DNA from: Kordia sp.
GTDB lineage: Bacteria > Bacteroidota > Bacteroidia > Flavobacteriales > Flavobacteriaceae
Direction: 5' to 3'
Length of the DNA stretch: 37,180 bases
Assembly: GCA_002733415.1 (NCBI GenBank)
Contig: NVVR01000067.1
Coordinates: forward strand, 1-37,180
The position numbers were made by a program, and so were the translations under genes. Under the pieces are notes generated by a model. The model worked only from the letters and a program-made list of their open reading frames with translations, was not told the DNA's origin and did not search any database. Numbering within the stretch: position 1 is the stretch's first letter; each line of letters starts with the position of its first letter. This document shows positions 23,902 through 33,464 of this stretch, piece after piece.

Positions 23902-26090
23902 TATATTTTTTTAAGTAATATCTTTTCTTGTGTAAACTGATAAGTTGCATCTAAGAAAGATACCATTTTTGACCAGTTTTCTTTTGATTCGTAATTGTTT
24001 TTGTAATATTTATTGGTAGTGATTTTTAAAACATTGTCTTCTATTTTAGCGGTACTCGTAAAACCTCCAGTATCATTAGTGATAGAAATGTTTAATTTAT
24101 CTAACCCAGAAACGGTATACCCATCTGGCACTTTAAGAGTAACACTATTGCTAAATGATCTGGAGTAGCCCATATATATGTTATAGTCTCTATCTTTTTC
24201 ATTTTCGCTAATTTCTACTTGTGAACCAATTAATTTCCCAACATTTAAGATGTAATTTTTACCAGCTCTTTTAATAAAGTCATCTGTAATTTTAAAATCT
24301 TCGGTAAATTCAAATGGATCATTATTGTTAAACCTACCATTATTGTCTATGGAAAAAGAATAATCATCAGTATCAATATCAAAACTATACTCATTTTTCA
24401 ATTGTTTTTTAAAACTCTCTTCTTGATCTTCTTTTAACTTAGAAATTAAAGCGTCAAACTCCTTTTTAAATTTAGCCTTCGTTTTTTTCTTTTTGATTTT
24501 TTCATATAATGATTTGGTGCCATATTTTGAATAATCTTCATATACATAATCATAAAATTCAAGTCTATCTTTTTGCTCAGTTACTTTATTATGCCCCGTA
24601 TAGCTTGAGGTTTTATGAACATTTACACTTGAGAAATCTTCTGAGATAACCAAATCTAATTTTTCGTTATTATTGTTTTCTTCGTATGTTGATTTTGGAA
24701 ACGTAATGGTTTCAATATCATCAATATATTTTCTGTCCGTAACTTTTAAAGCATACGCGTCAGTATTTTCTAGTAGTGGGTTTATACGATTTACATTTGA
24801 AACATGGTTGAATGATTCAATATAAAGTGAAGGGGTAGTATTAACCTTCATTAAAAAATTAACATTACTTTCTAATAAAAGCTGTTTTATGTTTCCGTTG
24901 TAACGTTTTGTGCCAATTAGTATTTCATAATTTATTTTATAATCCTTTAGAAATGCTGCGAAAAAGCGAATGAAATCTTTTTCTTTTTTAAAAAATATTG
25001 GTTTTTTACCGTAATATTCATAAGGATATATAGTATTGATGTCAGCATTTTCAACAACGATTGCTTCTAAGTAGTTTGTAAAATAAGCATGCCTTAAATA
25101 ATAATATACTGCTTTTACTTTTTCTTCATCTGAAGAGAATGTTTTTTCTTTTAAAAATCGATTTACATCACCTAGTTTCCCATAAGGTCTAAATTGATCT
25201 TCATAAAAGTCGAATATATCTTCTTTTTTGATATGATCTTTTATGATGTTAACATCTTTAGAAATAAAAGTGTAAGCCTTTTTTTCGTACTTTCCTGTTC
25301 TAGCAAAGTTTACTTGAAATTTATAAGCTGGTAATTCTATAAAAGGGTAAAACCAACGTTTTGAAGAGTTTTTAACTACATTTTTCAACTCAAAGGAGTA
25401 TATTCTTTTGTTGTCTTTTTTGTTTTTTGTTTTAATGTTTTTTCTAGTAAGTTCAGGTACACCATTTAAAGGAGTGAAATTTATAAAAAAATCTTTTTCA
25501 GTTTTTAATGAAAATTTATAGTCTAGTATTGGGTATTCAGCATTGACATAATTTTCAACAGATTCATAATGAAATAAATCATTTTCACCCATGATAGTGT
25601 TCACATAGAAAAAATAATCAATAACATCTCCTTTTTCAAGGTTTGGTATAGCAAGTTTATTTTCTTTTTCACCTTCTATCACTTCCTCTTCAACATCAAT
25701 AATGATCACGGTTCCGTCGGGTTTAATAATCTTAACGCCAATTGTTAAACTATTTGTAACTCTACTCCCAGATCTATAATAACGACTGTTTTTATCATAC
25801 TTAAAGGTAGAATATTCAGTAATAGCAGCTTGGTCTAAAAGCTTTATTCTTGAGTGAGTTATCTTGGTATATTCAATACTATTGTGTGGCCTGTTGTATG
25901 TATATTCAGTAGTTTTAGAAAGGTAAACAGCGGATTCATTTTTCCATTTTTCAGGTATTTCCGTGTCTTCAATTATTGTAGAGGAAGCCCCCCAAACTTG
26001 CTCAGGAATAGTTAACACTTTCTTTTTTTGTGAATAAGAACCGATACTTATAAATAATAGAATTAAAGGAAGTAGTAATTTGTGTTTCAT
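23901..26090 (-). CDS. DUF3857 / transglutaminase-like exported protein, catalytic triad lost
   Basis: A 729-residue exported protein (signal peptide 1-20, ending SYSQ). Residues 55-260 form a DUF3857-like beta domain (TEYTYNRPHNSIEYTKITHSRI; VKIIKPDGTVIIIDVEE; IPNLEKGDVIDYFFYV). Residues about 290-400 correspond to the transglutaminase-like domain, recognised by SSDEEKVKAVYYYLRHAYF and EILIGTKR, which line up with SDEEKIKNIYYWVQDNIRY and LTWIGTKR of the adjacent paralogue. Where that protein has the catalytic YGDCKGMA, this one has FKKEKDFIR, so the cysteine appears replaced by Glu370, and no equivalent His or Asp is evident. It is probably a structural or binding relative. It lies 29 bases downstream of the active-looking paralogue in one operon. 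Confidence 0.8.
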   Translation of the reverse strand: MKHKLLLPLILLFISIGSYSQKKKVLTIPEQVWGASSTIIEDTEIPEKWKNESAVYLSKTTEYTYNRPHNSIEYTKITHSRIKLLDQAAITEYSTFKYDKNSRYYRSGSRVTNSLTIGVKIIKPDGTVIIIDVEEEVIEGEKENKLAIPNLEKGDVIDYFFYVNTIMGENDLFHYESVENYVNAEYPILDYKFSLKTEKDFFINFTPLNGVPELTRKNIKTKNKKDNKRIYSFELKNVVKNSSKRWFYPFIELPAYKFQVNFARTGKYEKKAYTFISKDVNIIKDHIKKEDIFDFYEDQFRPYGKLGDVNRFLKEKTFSSDEEKVKAVYYYLRHAYFTNYLEAIVVENADINTIYPYEYYGKKPIFFKKEKDFIRFFAAFLKDYKINYEILIGTKRYNGNIKQLLLESNVNFLMKVNTTPSLYIESFNHVSNVNRINPLLENTDAYALKVTDRKYIDDIETITFPKSTYEENNNNEKLDLVISEDFSSVNVHKTSSYTGHNKVTEQKDRLEFYDYVYEDYSKYGTKSLYEKIKKKKTKAKFKKEFDALISKLKEDQEESFKKQLKNEYSFDIDTDDYSFSIDNNGRFNNNDPFEFTEDFKITDDFIKRAGKNYILNVGKLIGSQVEISENEKDRDYNIYMGYSRSFSNSVTLKVPDGYTVSGLDKLNISITNDTGGFTSTAKIEDNVLKITTNKYYKNNYESKENWSKMVSFLDATYQFTQEKILLKKI

Positions 26091-26119
26091 ATAATGTCGT
26101 TAGAAAAATTAATGTTTAG

Positions 26120-28039
26120 TTAGGCTTTAGTTAAAATTAGTTGTTCTTTATAAATAGAATGCACTTCTTTGATGGTTTTATTCCATGCTTCAAAGTCAGT
26201 AGTTTTTATAATAGCTTTTTTCAAGATAAAAGTTTTTGTATATGATAGTATATTGTCTTTTAAAGTAAACTCAATGTCTATTTTGTAATTTTCAGTATCA
26301 ACATGTACACTCTTTGGAGTCTCTGAAATTGTATAACCTGAAGGTATTTCCAAGGTTATTGTTGATGTAAAATGTTTTTTATGAGAAAATAAATAATCAG
26401 TATTACGATTTTTAAATTGGAACTTACCAAACTCTTTGTGGTAATCTAAATCAATATAGATATCATTATCGAATGATGATACCGTGTTTTTTTGTGATAA
26501 CGAATAATCAATAGAGAGCATATTGTCTCTATTACTTAAATCAGATGTATTAATGTTTGATACGGATAAATTTTTATCATCATTATTTAAAAAATAATTT
26601 AAGGCATCTTCCTTTTTGTCATTTTTGTATGAATTGTAACGATATAAAAAAGAAGCTCTACTTTCACCATCGTAGGTTTTGGTTACATTACCTATTAGTG
26701 CGTCATCTTGAATTTTCGCATTAAAGTGATATGTTTGCTTATTGCTTATAGAGAGAGCTATAGGCACCTTTTCTAAGATGAAATTCTCTCCATCTTCAAT
26801 TAATACTTGTTTTCCTTGTATACGTTCAGCATATTCCCCGTAAGAATTAAATTTTTCAGTCCCATCTAAAAAAATCTTCTTACCATCTTTTAATAATGTA
26901 CAAATCATATGATTATCTACTGAGAGTGATGGCGTAGAATAATCATAAGCAATACGTTTAGTACCTATCCATGTTAGTCGAGCATCAAAGCCTGCTTCTT
27001 TTAACATTTGTCGGGTAAGATTAGCCATTCCTTTACAGTCACCATAACGTTTATTAAATACATTTTGTGATTCATCAGGTTTAAAACCAGCAATACCATC
27101 TTCAAATGCGATATACCTTATATTGTCTTGAACCCAGTAATAAATATTTTTTATTTTCTCTTCATCAGAGGCAGTATTCTCGGTAAGCTCTTTCACTTTG
27201 TCTTTTAAAATAGTAGGTTGCTCATCCATACTATCTACTAAGGATTTATACCAGTGATATAAATCTTTAGTTTCATTAAATAAATTATGTGTAGTGTTTT
27301 CTAATTGAAATGATTTTGCTAAAACTAAAACATGGGGGTAAATATAACTAGGCCCAGGAGCTTGTTTTTCATCGTATTCTTTTTTTATATTTTTTACGGT
27401 ATATGTTATTATAGTTGCTTTTAGTTTGTCGTCAAATGTTTCTTTTTTTGTAATATCATAACCTTCAAAATTAAGTTCTTTTAACTCAATGTTTAGCCAT
27501 TTTGGAATTACTATTTTAATTTCTTTCTTTAAAGTTTGAAATTGATCAGTAAAATATATTGTTGTAAAGTATTTAATATCTTTAGTTTTCTTAACAGATT
27601 CGAAATGATATTTATACCCTTGAACAGGAAAATCAATATTAGCATATTTAACTCTAGCATCATGATGAAACATTTCATCGCTATTAATAGCTTTATCTAT
27701 AATGTTAATGTATGCGTTTTTTTTATTTCTATATTTTAAATTGAATGTGCTTACGTATGATTCGTTATTATACTGTACATGTTTCTGAATATTAGCCCTA
27801 ACACTAATATTAATTAACTCTTCTCTTATTCGACGTGTAACACTAACTTTTTTTTCTCTTTTATTTAAGGTGAAAGTTACTTTTTCATTTCCGTTTAGGG
27901 CAATAATATCGTCATCTTCATATTGTGTTTTTAGCTCTTTTGCTTGTGCTATGTGTTCTGGTGTAGGGTCATTTTTTTTCTGTGCCCAAGTGATATTAAA
28001 AAAAGAAATAAGTATTAATAGTAAAATTCTATTCATCAT
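26120..28039 (-). CDS. DUF3857 and transglutaminase-like exported protein
   Basis: A 639-residue protein with a signal peptide (1-19, ending TWAQ). Residues 50-250 are a DUF3857 beta domain (VTFTLNKREKKVSVTRRIREELI; FPVQGYKYHFESV). Residues 290-400 are a transglutaminase-like cysteine-protease fold: SDEEKIKNIYYWVQDNIRYIAFE, Cys335 in RYGDCKGMANL, His377 in VDNHMIC and Asp392 in FLDGTEK, a complete Cys-His-Asp triad. The C-terminal part is a DUF3858-like beta domain. Members are widespread in Bacteroidota envelopes, with unknown substrates; peptide or protein cleavage or crosslinking is likely. Two Met codons begin the frame (28039 and 28036). It is the first gene of an operon with the triad-lacking paralogue. 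Confidence 0.88.
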   Translation of the reverse strand: MMNRILLLILISFFNITWAQKKNDPTPEHIAQAKELKTQYEDDDIIALNGNEKVTFTLNKREKKVSVTRRIREELINISVRANIQKHVQYNNESYVSTFNLKYRNKKNAYINIIDKAINSDEMFHHDARVKYANIDFPVQGYKYHFESVKKTKDIKYFTTIYFTDQFQTLKKEIKIVIPKWLNIELKELNFEGYDITKKETFDDKLKATIITYTVKNIKKEYDEKQAPGPSYIYPHVLVLAKSFQLENTTHNLFNETKDLYHWYKSLVDSMDEQPTILKDKVKELTENTASDEEKIKNIYYWVQDNIRYIAFEDGIAGFKPDESQNVFNKRYGDCKGMANLTRQMLKEAGFDARLTWIGTKRIAYDYSTPSLSVDNHMICTLLKDGKKIFLDGTEKFNSYGEYAERIQGKQVLIEDGENFILEKVPIALSISNKQTYHFNAKIQDDALIGNVTKTYDGESRASFLYRYNSYKNDKKEDALNYFLNNDDKNLSVSNINTSDLSNRDNMLSIDYSLSQKNTVSSFDNDIYIDLDYHKEFGKFQFKNRNTDYLFSHKKHFTSTITLEIPSGYTISETPKSVHVDTENYKIDIEFTLKDNILSYTKTFILKKAIIKTTDFEAWNKTIKEVHSIYKEQLILTKA

Positions 28040-28211
28040 AATATTAAAATTAATTTATCTCACATAGGAGAAGTCAATCTCTTTTTAGTTCTAGAAATGT
28101 AAAAACACCTCCCTTTTTGTAGGAATAAGAATCATGTAAAAGTTTTAAATATAGTTCGTTTTTTTTTTAAAATAAAATTAGTACTACATTTAACATCAAA
28201 ACCTCTACAAG

Positions 28212-30107
28212 ATGCAACACCTTAGAATAAAATCACATCAAGAATATCAAGAAACATACCAAATAAGTATTGAGCAACCTGAACAATTTTGGGATGAAGT
28301 AGCGAATAGTTTTGTTTGGAGAAAACCTTGGGATAAAACCCTTGAATGGGATTTTGCTAAACCAGAAGTAAAATGGTTTAAGGGAGGGAAATTGAATATC
28401 ACCGAGAATTGTTTAGATAGGCATTTGGAGGAAAGGGCAGATAAAACAGCTATTATTTTTGAGCCGAATAATCCTAATGAGGCAGCACAACATATTACGT
28501 ATAAGGAATTACATTCTAGCGTATGTCAGTTTTCGAATGTACTAAAAGCGAACAATGTTAGCAAAGGTGATAGGGTATGTATATACATGCCAATGGTTCT
28601 AGAACTAGCTATCGCTACTTTAGCCTGTGCGAGAATAGGAGCAGTACATTCCGTAGTATTTGCAGGGTTTTCAGCAACGGCATTAGCTGCAAGAATTAAT
28701 GATTCAGCGTGTAAAATATTATTAACTACCGATGGTGGATTTAGAGGTGATAAAATAACTCCATTAAAAAGTATTGCGGACGAAGCATTGCAAGAATGTC
28801 CGTCAATTGAAAAGACAATAATATTAAACAGGACAAATTTAGAAGTTACGCTAACTGAAAATCAAGTGTGGTGGCATGAAGAATTAGAGAAAGTAAATGA
28901 TGTATTTGAAGCTGTAGAAATGGACGCAGAGGATATGTTATTCATTTTATACACTTCTGGATCAACAGGAAAACCGAAAGGAATGGTACATACTTGTGGT
29001 GGCTATATGGTGTATACGGCCTATTCATTTTTAAATGTTTTTCAGTACCAAGAGAATGATGTGTATTGGTGTACCGCGGATATTGGCTGGATTACAGGGC
29101 ACAGTTATATCGTTTACGGACCTTTATTAAACGGAGCCACTACAGTATTATTTGAGGGAGTGCCTAGTTATCCGGATTTCGGACGATTTTGGCAAGTGTG
29201 TGAAAAACATAAAGTCAATCAGTTTTATACGGCGCCAACTGCTATTAGAGCGTTAGCAAAGCATCCAACTAGCTTAGTGGAAAAATATGATTTGTCTAAT
29301 CTAAAAACATTAGGAACTGTTGGGGAGCCAATAAATGAAGAAGCGTGGCATTGGTATGATGAACATGTAGGGAAAAAGAATTGCCCGATTGTAGACACTT
29401 GGTGGCAAACTGAAACAGGAGGGATAATGATGTCTTCATTGGCAGGAATTACTAATGATAAACCAACTTATGCAACGCTACCATTGCCTGGGATTCAACC
29501 CATATTAATGGGGACAGAAGGAATTGAAATTATGGAGCAAGTTGCCAAAGGACGATTAGCGATTAAGTTTCCTTGGCCAAGTATTGCTAGAACTATTTAT
29601 GGAGATCATGAACGATACAAACAAGTGTATTTTTCGACATTCAAAAACATGTATTTCCCAGGAGATGGTGCTTTACGCGATGAAGATGGAGATTATAGAA
29701 TTACGGGTAGAGTAGATGATGTAATAATTGTTTCTGGTCATAATTTAGGAACAGCTCCCATAGAAAATGCAATTAATGAACACGAGCTAGTAGTAGAAAG
29801 TGCCATCGTTGGGTTTCCGCATGATATTAAAGGAAATGCATTGTATGCCTATGTGATATTATATAACGACGTTCCGCCTTCAGAGTTTTTAAAAATTGAA
29901 ATAAATCAGTTAATCTCTGATAAAATAGGGCCAATAGCTAAATGTGATAAAATTCAGTTTGTATCAGGATTACCAAAAACACGTAGTGGGAAAATAATGC
30001 GACGTATTTTGCGTAAAATAGCAATTAACGAATTAGATAATTTAGGCGATGTATCTACTTTGTTAAATCCAGAAGTGGTGGAAGAGATAATTCAAAATAA
30101 ATTATAA
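28212..30107 (+). CDS. acs: Acetyl-coenzyme A synthetase
   Basis: The AMP-forming synthetase converts acetate, ATP and CoA to acetyl-CoA through an acetyl-adenylate, allowing growth on or recycling of acetate. The 631 residues carry all core motifs: N-terminal WDEVANSFVWRKPWDKTLEWDF, P-loop YTSGSTGKPKGMVHTCGG near 268, WWQTETGGIM near 405, YFPGDGALRDEDGDYRITGRVDDVI near 490, and GLPKTRSGKIMRRILR near the end, whose lysine is the residue reversibly acetylated in studied enzymes. The ATG at 28212 fits the usual start. No actP or regulator lies beside it. The 172-base region upstream has no clear promoter box, although TACATTTA near 28185 is close. Confidence 0.96.
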   Translation: MQHLRIKSHQEYQETYQISIEQPEQFWDEVANSFVWRKPWDKTLEWDFAKPEVKWFKGGKLNITENCLDRHLEERADKTAIIFEPNNPNEAAQHITYKELHSSVCQFSNVLKANNVSKGDRVCIYMPMVLELAIATLACARIGAVHSVVFAGFSATALAARINDSACKILLTTDGGFRGDKITPLKSIADEALQECPSIEKTIILNRTNLEVTLTENQVWWHEELEKVNDVFEAVEMDAEDMLFILYTSGSTGKPKGMVHTCGGYMVYTAYSFLNVFQYQENDVYWCTADIGWITGHSYIVYGPLLNGATTVLFEGVPSYPDFGRFWQVCEKHKVNQFYTAPTAIRALAKHPTSLVEKYDLSNLKTLGTVGEPINEEAWHWYDEHVGKKNCPIVDTWWQTETGGIMMSSLAGITNDKPTYATLPLPGIQPILMGTEGIEIMEQVAKGRLAIKFPWPSIARTIYGDHERYKQVYFSTFKNMYFPGDGALRDEDGDYRITGRVDDVIIVSGHNLGTAPIENAINEHELVVESAIVGFPHDIKGNALYAYVILYNDVPPSEFLKIEINQLISDKIGPIAKCDKIQFVSGLPKTRSGKIMRRILRKIAINELDNLGDVSTLLNPEVVEEIIQNKL

Positions 30108-30220
30108 TTTTTATATTATATTTGTTTTTAAATAAACTAAAATTATTAAACTTTTGCGAGAATATATCTAAACAAATGATGGTAGAATCAAAATGGAGTA
30201 AATAGGGGAAACTCTTTTTT

Positions 30221-30252
30221 AAATAAGCCATACAGGAATGTATGGCTTATTT
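30221..30252. terminator. Hairpin after acs
   Basis: AAATAAGCCATACA (30221-30234) and TGTATGGCTTATTT (30239-30252) form a perfect 14-bp stem with a GGAA tetraloop. It lies 110 bases after the acs stop and 32 bases before the next ATG. A T6 run precedes the stem and only a short T-run ends it. Confidence 0.65.
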
Positions 30253-30284
30253 CGTTAAATTAATAGTGGTAAAATATATAAGTT

Positions 30285-31349
30285 ATGAAAAGTAATATTT
30301 TAATAATCGGTGTCTTGCTATTTTTATGTTTCGGATGTGAAAAAGAGGTTTCCGAAATGAATATAGAAAAAACGACTATTGATTACTTAGACAATTCCAA
30401 TAAAGAAGATCAATTTTTAGGAGGAATTAAAATGATTCCTATTCAAACTCCTAAAGGAGAATTCAATGTTTGGACCAAAAGGGTAGGAAACAACCCGACA
30501 ATGAAAGTGTTATTATTACATGGTGGTCCTGGAATGACTCATGAAATTTACGAATGTTTTGACGGTTATTTCCCAAAAGAAAGTATAGAGTATTATTATT
30601 ACGATCAATTAGGATCTTATTATAGTGATCAACCCAAAGACTTGTCGCTCTGGGATTTAGATAGGTTCGTAGAAGAGGTAGAGCAAGTACGAATCGCTTT
30701 AGGGTTAAATAAAGATAATTTTTATCTATACGGGCAATCGTGGGGAGGAATTCTTGGAATGCAGTATGCCTTAAAATATCAAGAAAACTTAAAAGGATTG
30801 ATTATTTCAAATATGGTGGCTTCTATTCCTGATTATCAAAAATATTCCGATGAGGTATTGGCTCCAAAAATGGATCCAAAAGTTTTAGAAGAAATTCTGA
30901 TTTATGAAAATAAAGAGGATTATTCCAATCCTAGGTATATGGAATTGGTGGTTAATAATTATTATACAGCGCATGTTATTAGAATGCCGGTTGATGAGTG
31001 GCCAGAACCAGTAAACAGAAGTTTTAAGCATTTAAATCCTGAGGTATATGTTACCATGCAAGGGCCAAGTGAGTTTGGAATTAAAGGAGATGCTACTTTA
31101 AAGTATTGGGATGTTAAAAAAGAATTACATAAAATTACAGTTCCGACCCTAACTATTGGGGCAACACATGATACAATGGATCCTGAACATATGAAATGGA
31201 TTTCTGAAGAAGTCAAAAACGGTGATTTTTTGTTGTGTCCTAATGGAAGTCATTTATCACAATTTGACGATCAGAAAGTCTTTTTTAAAGGCTTAATCAA
31301 TTTTATTAAAAGTGTTGATAGCGGAAGTTTTAATAAAAAGGAAAATTAA
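30285..31349 (+). CDS. Proline iminopeptidase-like lipoprotein (S33 alpha/beta hydrolase)
   Basis: A 354-residue lipoprotein (MKSNILIIGVLLFLCFGC, acylated Cys18), so it is anchored in the envelope. The hydrolase domain has the S33 oxyanion motif LLHGGPGMTHEIYE (about residue 77), YYDQLGSYYSDQP, and the nucleophile elbow LYGQSWGGILGMQYA. A late Asp in ATHDTMDP and a His in NGSHLSQFDD complete a Ser-Asp-His triad. Family members remove N-terminal proline or other residues from short peptides. Related proteins are often cytoplasmic, so the lipid anchor suggests use of peptides in the periplasm or at the surface. Substrate preference is not visible. Confidence 0.86.
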   Translation: MKSNILIIGVLLFLCFGCEKEVSEMNIEKTTIDYLDNSNKEDQFLGGIKMIPIQTPKGEFNVWTKRVGNNPTMKVLLLHGGPGMTHEIYECFDGYFPKESIEYYYYDQLGSYYSDQPKDLSLWDLDRFVEEVEQVRIALGLNKDNFYLYGQSWGGILGMQYALKYQENLKGLIISNMVASIPDYQKYSDEVLAPKMDPKVLEEILIYENKEDYSNPRYMELVVNNYYTAHVIRMPVDEWPEPVNRSFKHLNPEVYVTMQGPSEFGIKGDATLKYWDVKKELHKITVPTLTIGATHDTMDPEHMKWISEEVKNGDFLLCPNGSHLSQFDDQKVFFKGLINFIKSVDSGSFNKKEN

Positions 31350-31560
31350 TTATTTCTGCCAAAAATCCAATGAGTTATTAAAGATTCATAGAATAATATG
31401 TCAGATTTAGAAATAATGAGCGAAAAATCGGAATTGCAAATCGAAGATTTAAGCATGTAGATTTGAGAGCGAATGGTACTTTAGTAATTTCCTTTTATCT
31501 GACTTGATTTTTTTGTTTCGTTTTTTTTATCAAGAAAAAATGAAAAAGAAATAGTAAAAT
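31350..31560. other. Intergenic stretch without a gene
   Basis: I see no coding sequence or RNA gene here. Together with the leader at 31561-31649 it makes a 300-base gap. It is T-rich at 31505-31530 and A-rich at 31530-31557, just before the exporter promoter. Confidence 0.6.
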
Positions 31561-31568
31561 TATCTTTG
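31561..31568 (+). promoter_or_regulatory. -7 element before the ABC exporter leader
   Basis: TATCTTTG matches TAnnTTTG. No TTG lies 17-23 bases upstream, where the sequence is almost pure A-rich. The expected transcript start (about 31575) coincides with the first base of a terminator hairpin. Confidence 0.45.
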
Positions 31569-31574
31569 CAGCTT

Positions 31575-31611
31575 AAATTATTGATTACTGTTAGTCATCA
31601 ATAATTTTTTT
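31575..31611 (+). terminator. Leader terminator / possible attenuator before the ABC exporter
   Basis: AAATTATTGAT (31575-31585) and ATCAATAATTT (31597-31607) form an 11-bp perfect stem, continued after one mismatch by ACT/AGT around a GTT loop, and run into T7 (31605-31611). It has the full form of an intrinsic terminator but lies between a promoter element and the ATG at 31650. Confidence 0.6.
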
Positions 31612-31649
31612 GATTCTATTGCTAATTAAAATAAAATAAAAAAAAACAC

Positions 31650-33422
31650 ATGCAACATTATAAAGAGAGTGCTGGAGATACAGTTAAGAAAAAACCTAAG
31701 GTTACGATGGCTAAAGCGTTTAAAACAATTATTTGGCCCAGACGTAATTTGGTGTTTATTGGTTTGGTATTAATTATATTAAGTAGGTTGGCAAGTTTTG
31801 CATTACCACTTGGGAGTAAGGTTTTATTAGATGAGGTGATTCCAAACAAAGACTTTAGTCAGCTATACGATTTATTACTAATTATAGGTTTAGCAATTTT
31901 AGTTCAGGCAACAACCTCTTTTTTGCTCACGAGAATTTTAAGCGTCCAAGCGCAGTTTTTAATTAGTGAATTGCGAGCACAAGTGCAGAAAAAAGTATTA
32001 TCCCTGCCTATTAGTTTTTTCGATAATACAAAATCAGGGGCATTAGTTTCTAGAATAATGAGTGATGTTGAGGGAGTTCGAAATTTAATTGGTACAGGAT
32101 TGGTGCAATTGTTTGGAGGAACCTTTACGGCAATTATAGCTGTATGTATTTTAATAAATTATAACCCATGGATGACTTTATTTGTATTTGCACCTATTTC
32201 AATATTTGGGTTTATTGCACTTAGAGCCTTTAAATACATTCGGCCAGTATTTAGAAAAAGAGGTGAAATAAATGCTGAGGTAAAAGGACGATTAACAGAA
32301 ACTTTGGCAGGAGTTAGAGTTATAAAAGCTTTTAATGCGGAAGATCAAGAAAATAAAGTTTTTGAAAAAGGAGTTGCTCTACTTTTTCAGAATGTAAAAA
32401 AGAGCTTAACAGCAACTGCATTGATGACTAGTTCATCTACATTTTTATTGGGTATTGCTTCAACAGGAATTATGGGAATGGGAGCTTATTATATGATCGA
32501 CGGCACAATGACGGTAGGTCAATTTTTATCTTTTACAATAGTTCTTGGTTTTATGATTGCACCAATTGTGCAAATGAGTAATATTGGTAGTCAGTTAACC
32601 GAAGCGCTTGCTGGATTAGACCGTACTGAGGAATTAATGAATATGACGGCTGAAGAAGATGATGAAAACAGGACTATTCAATTAAATAATATCAATGGAC
32701 ATTTAATTTTTGAAGATGTATCCTTTTCTTATGATGAAGGAAAGGAGGTGTTGCATAACATCAACTTTGAAGCAGTTGCAGGTTCGGTTACTGCATTGGT
32801 GGGGAGTTCTGGTTCAGGAAAATCGACAATAGCAGGATTGTCAGCAACTTTTTTAAATCCTACGTCAGGAAAAGTTACTATTGATAAACATGATTTAAGA
32901 AAAGTAAACTTAAGTAGTTACAGAAGTAATTTAGGAGTTGTTTTACAAGATGAGTTTCTGTTTGAAGGAACCATTCGTGAAAATATCATGTTTCCAAGGC
33001 CTAATGCTTCAGAAGAACGATTGCTAAAGGCAGTAGAAGCTGCATATGTAAATGAATTTACCGATCGGTTTGATAATGGTTTGGATACTTTAATAGGGGA
33101 AAGGGGGGTTAAGTTGTCTGGAGGACAACGGCAACGAATTGCCATAGCAAGAGCGATTTTAGCCGATCCAAAAATTATTATCCTAGATGAAGCTACTTCT
33201 AGTTTGGATACAGAAAGCGAAGCGTTAATACAAAAGAGTTTAGCGGAATTAACCAGAAACAGAACAACTATTGTTATAGCTCATAGATTGAGTACAATTA
33301 AAAAAGCAGATCAAATATTAGTGATTGAAGCTGGTCGTATTGCTGAACGTGGAAATCATGACGAACTGATTGCTGCTAAAGGAAGGTATTATGATTTATA
33401 TACCTACCAAGCAAAAATTTAA
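31650..33422 (+). CDS. MsbA-type ABC exporter (fused membrane and ATPase domains)
   Basis: A 590-residue half-transporter that works as a homodimer or with a partner in the inner membrane. Residues 30-310 hold six membrane helices of the type IV exporter fold (LVFIGLVLIILSRLASFALP; FGGTFTAIIAVCILINYNPW; TFLLGIASTGIMGMGAYYMI). The ATPase domain has Walker A GSSGSGKST (about 388), Q-loop LGVVLQDEFLFEGTIRENI, signature LSGGQRQRIAIARAIL, Walker B IIILDEATSSLD and the H-loop IVIAHRLSTI. The closest known relatives are MsbA (lipid A flippase) and multidrug exporters; the sequence does not separate these. An acetyltransferase follows 42 bases later. A terminator-like hairpin in its leader suggests attenuation. 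Confidence 0.9.
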   Translation: MQHYKESAGDTVKKKPKVTMAKAFKTIIWPRRNLVFIGLVLIILSRLASFALPLGSKVLLDEVIPNKDFSQLYDLLLIIGLAILVQATTSFLLTRILSVQAQFLISELRAQVQKKVLSLPISFFDNTKSGALVSRIMSDVEGVRNLIGTGLVQLFGGTFTAIIAVCILINYNPWMTLFVFAPISIFGFIALRAFKYIRPVFRKRGEINAEVKGRLTETLAGVRVIKAFNAEDQENKVFEKGVALLFQNVKKSLTATALMTSSSTFLLGIASTGIMGMGAYYMIDGTMTVGQFLSFTIVLGFMIAPIVQMSNIGSQLTEALAGLDRTEELMNMTAEEDDENRTIQLNNINGHLIFEDVSFSYDEGKEVLHNINFEAVAGSVTALVGSSGSGKSTIAGLSATFLNPTSGKVTIDKHDLRKVNLSSYRSNLGVVLQDEFLFEGTIRENIMFPRPNASEERLLKAVEAAYVNEFTDRFDNGLDTLIGERGVKLSGGQRQRIAIARAILADPKIIILDEATSSLDTESEALIQKSLAELTRNRTTIVIAHRLSTIKKADQILVIEAGRIAERGNHDELIAAKGRYYDLYTYQAKI

Positions 33423-33464
33423 ATCTAGCGGGATACTTTTTTAAAATCAAAGAAAACAATAAAA

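Noticed and set aside
24771..24790. AGTAGTGGGTTTAT resembling the dispersed repeat core
   Set aside because: Only about 10 bases match, and it lies within a well-supported coding region; chance similarity.
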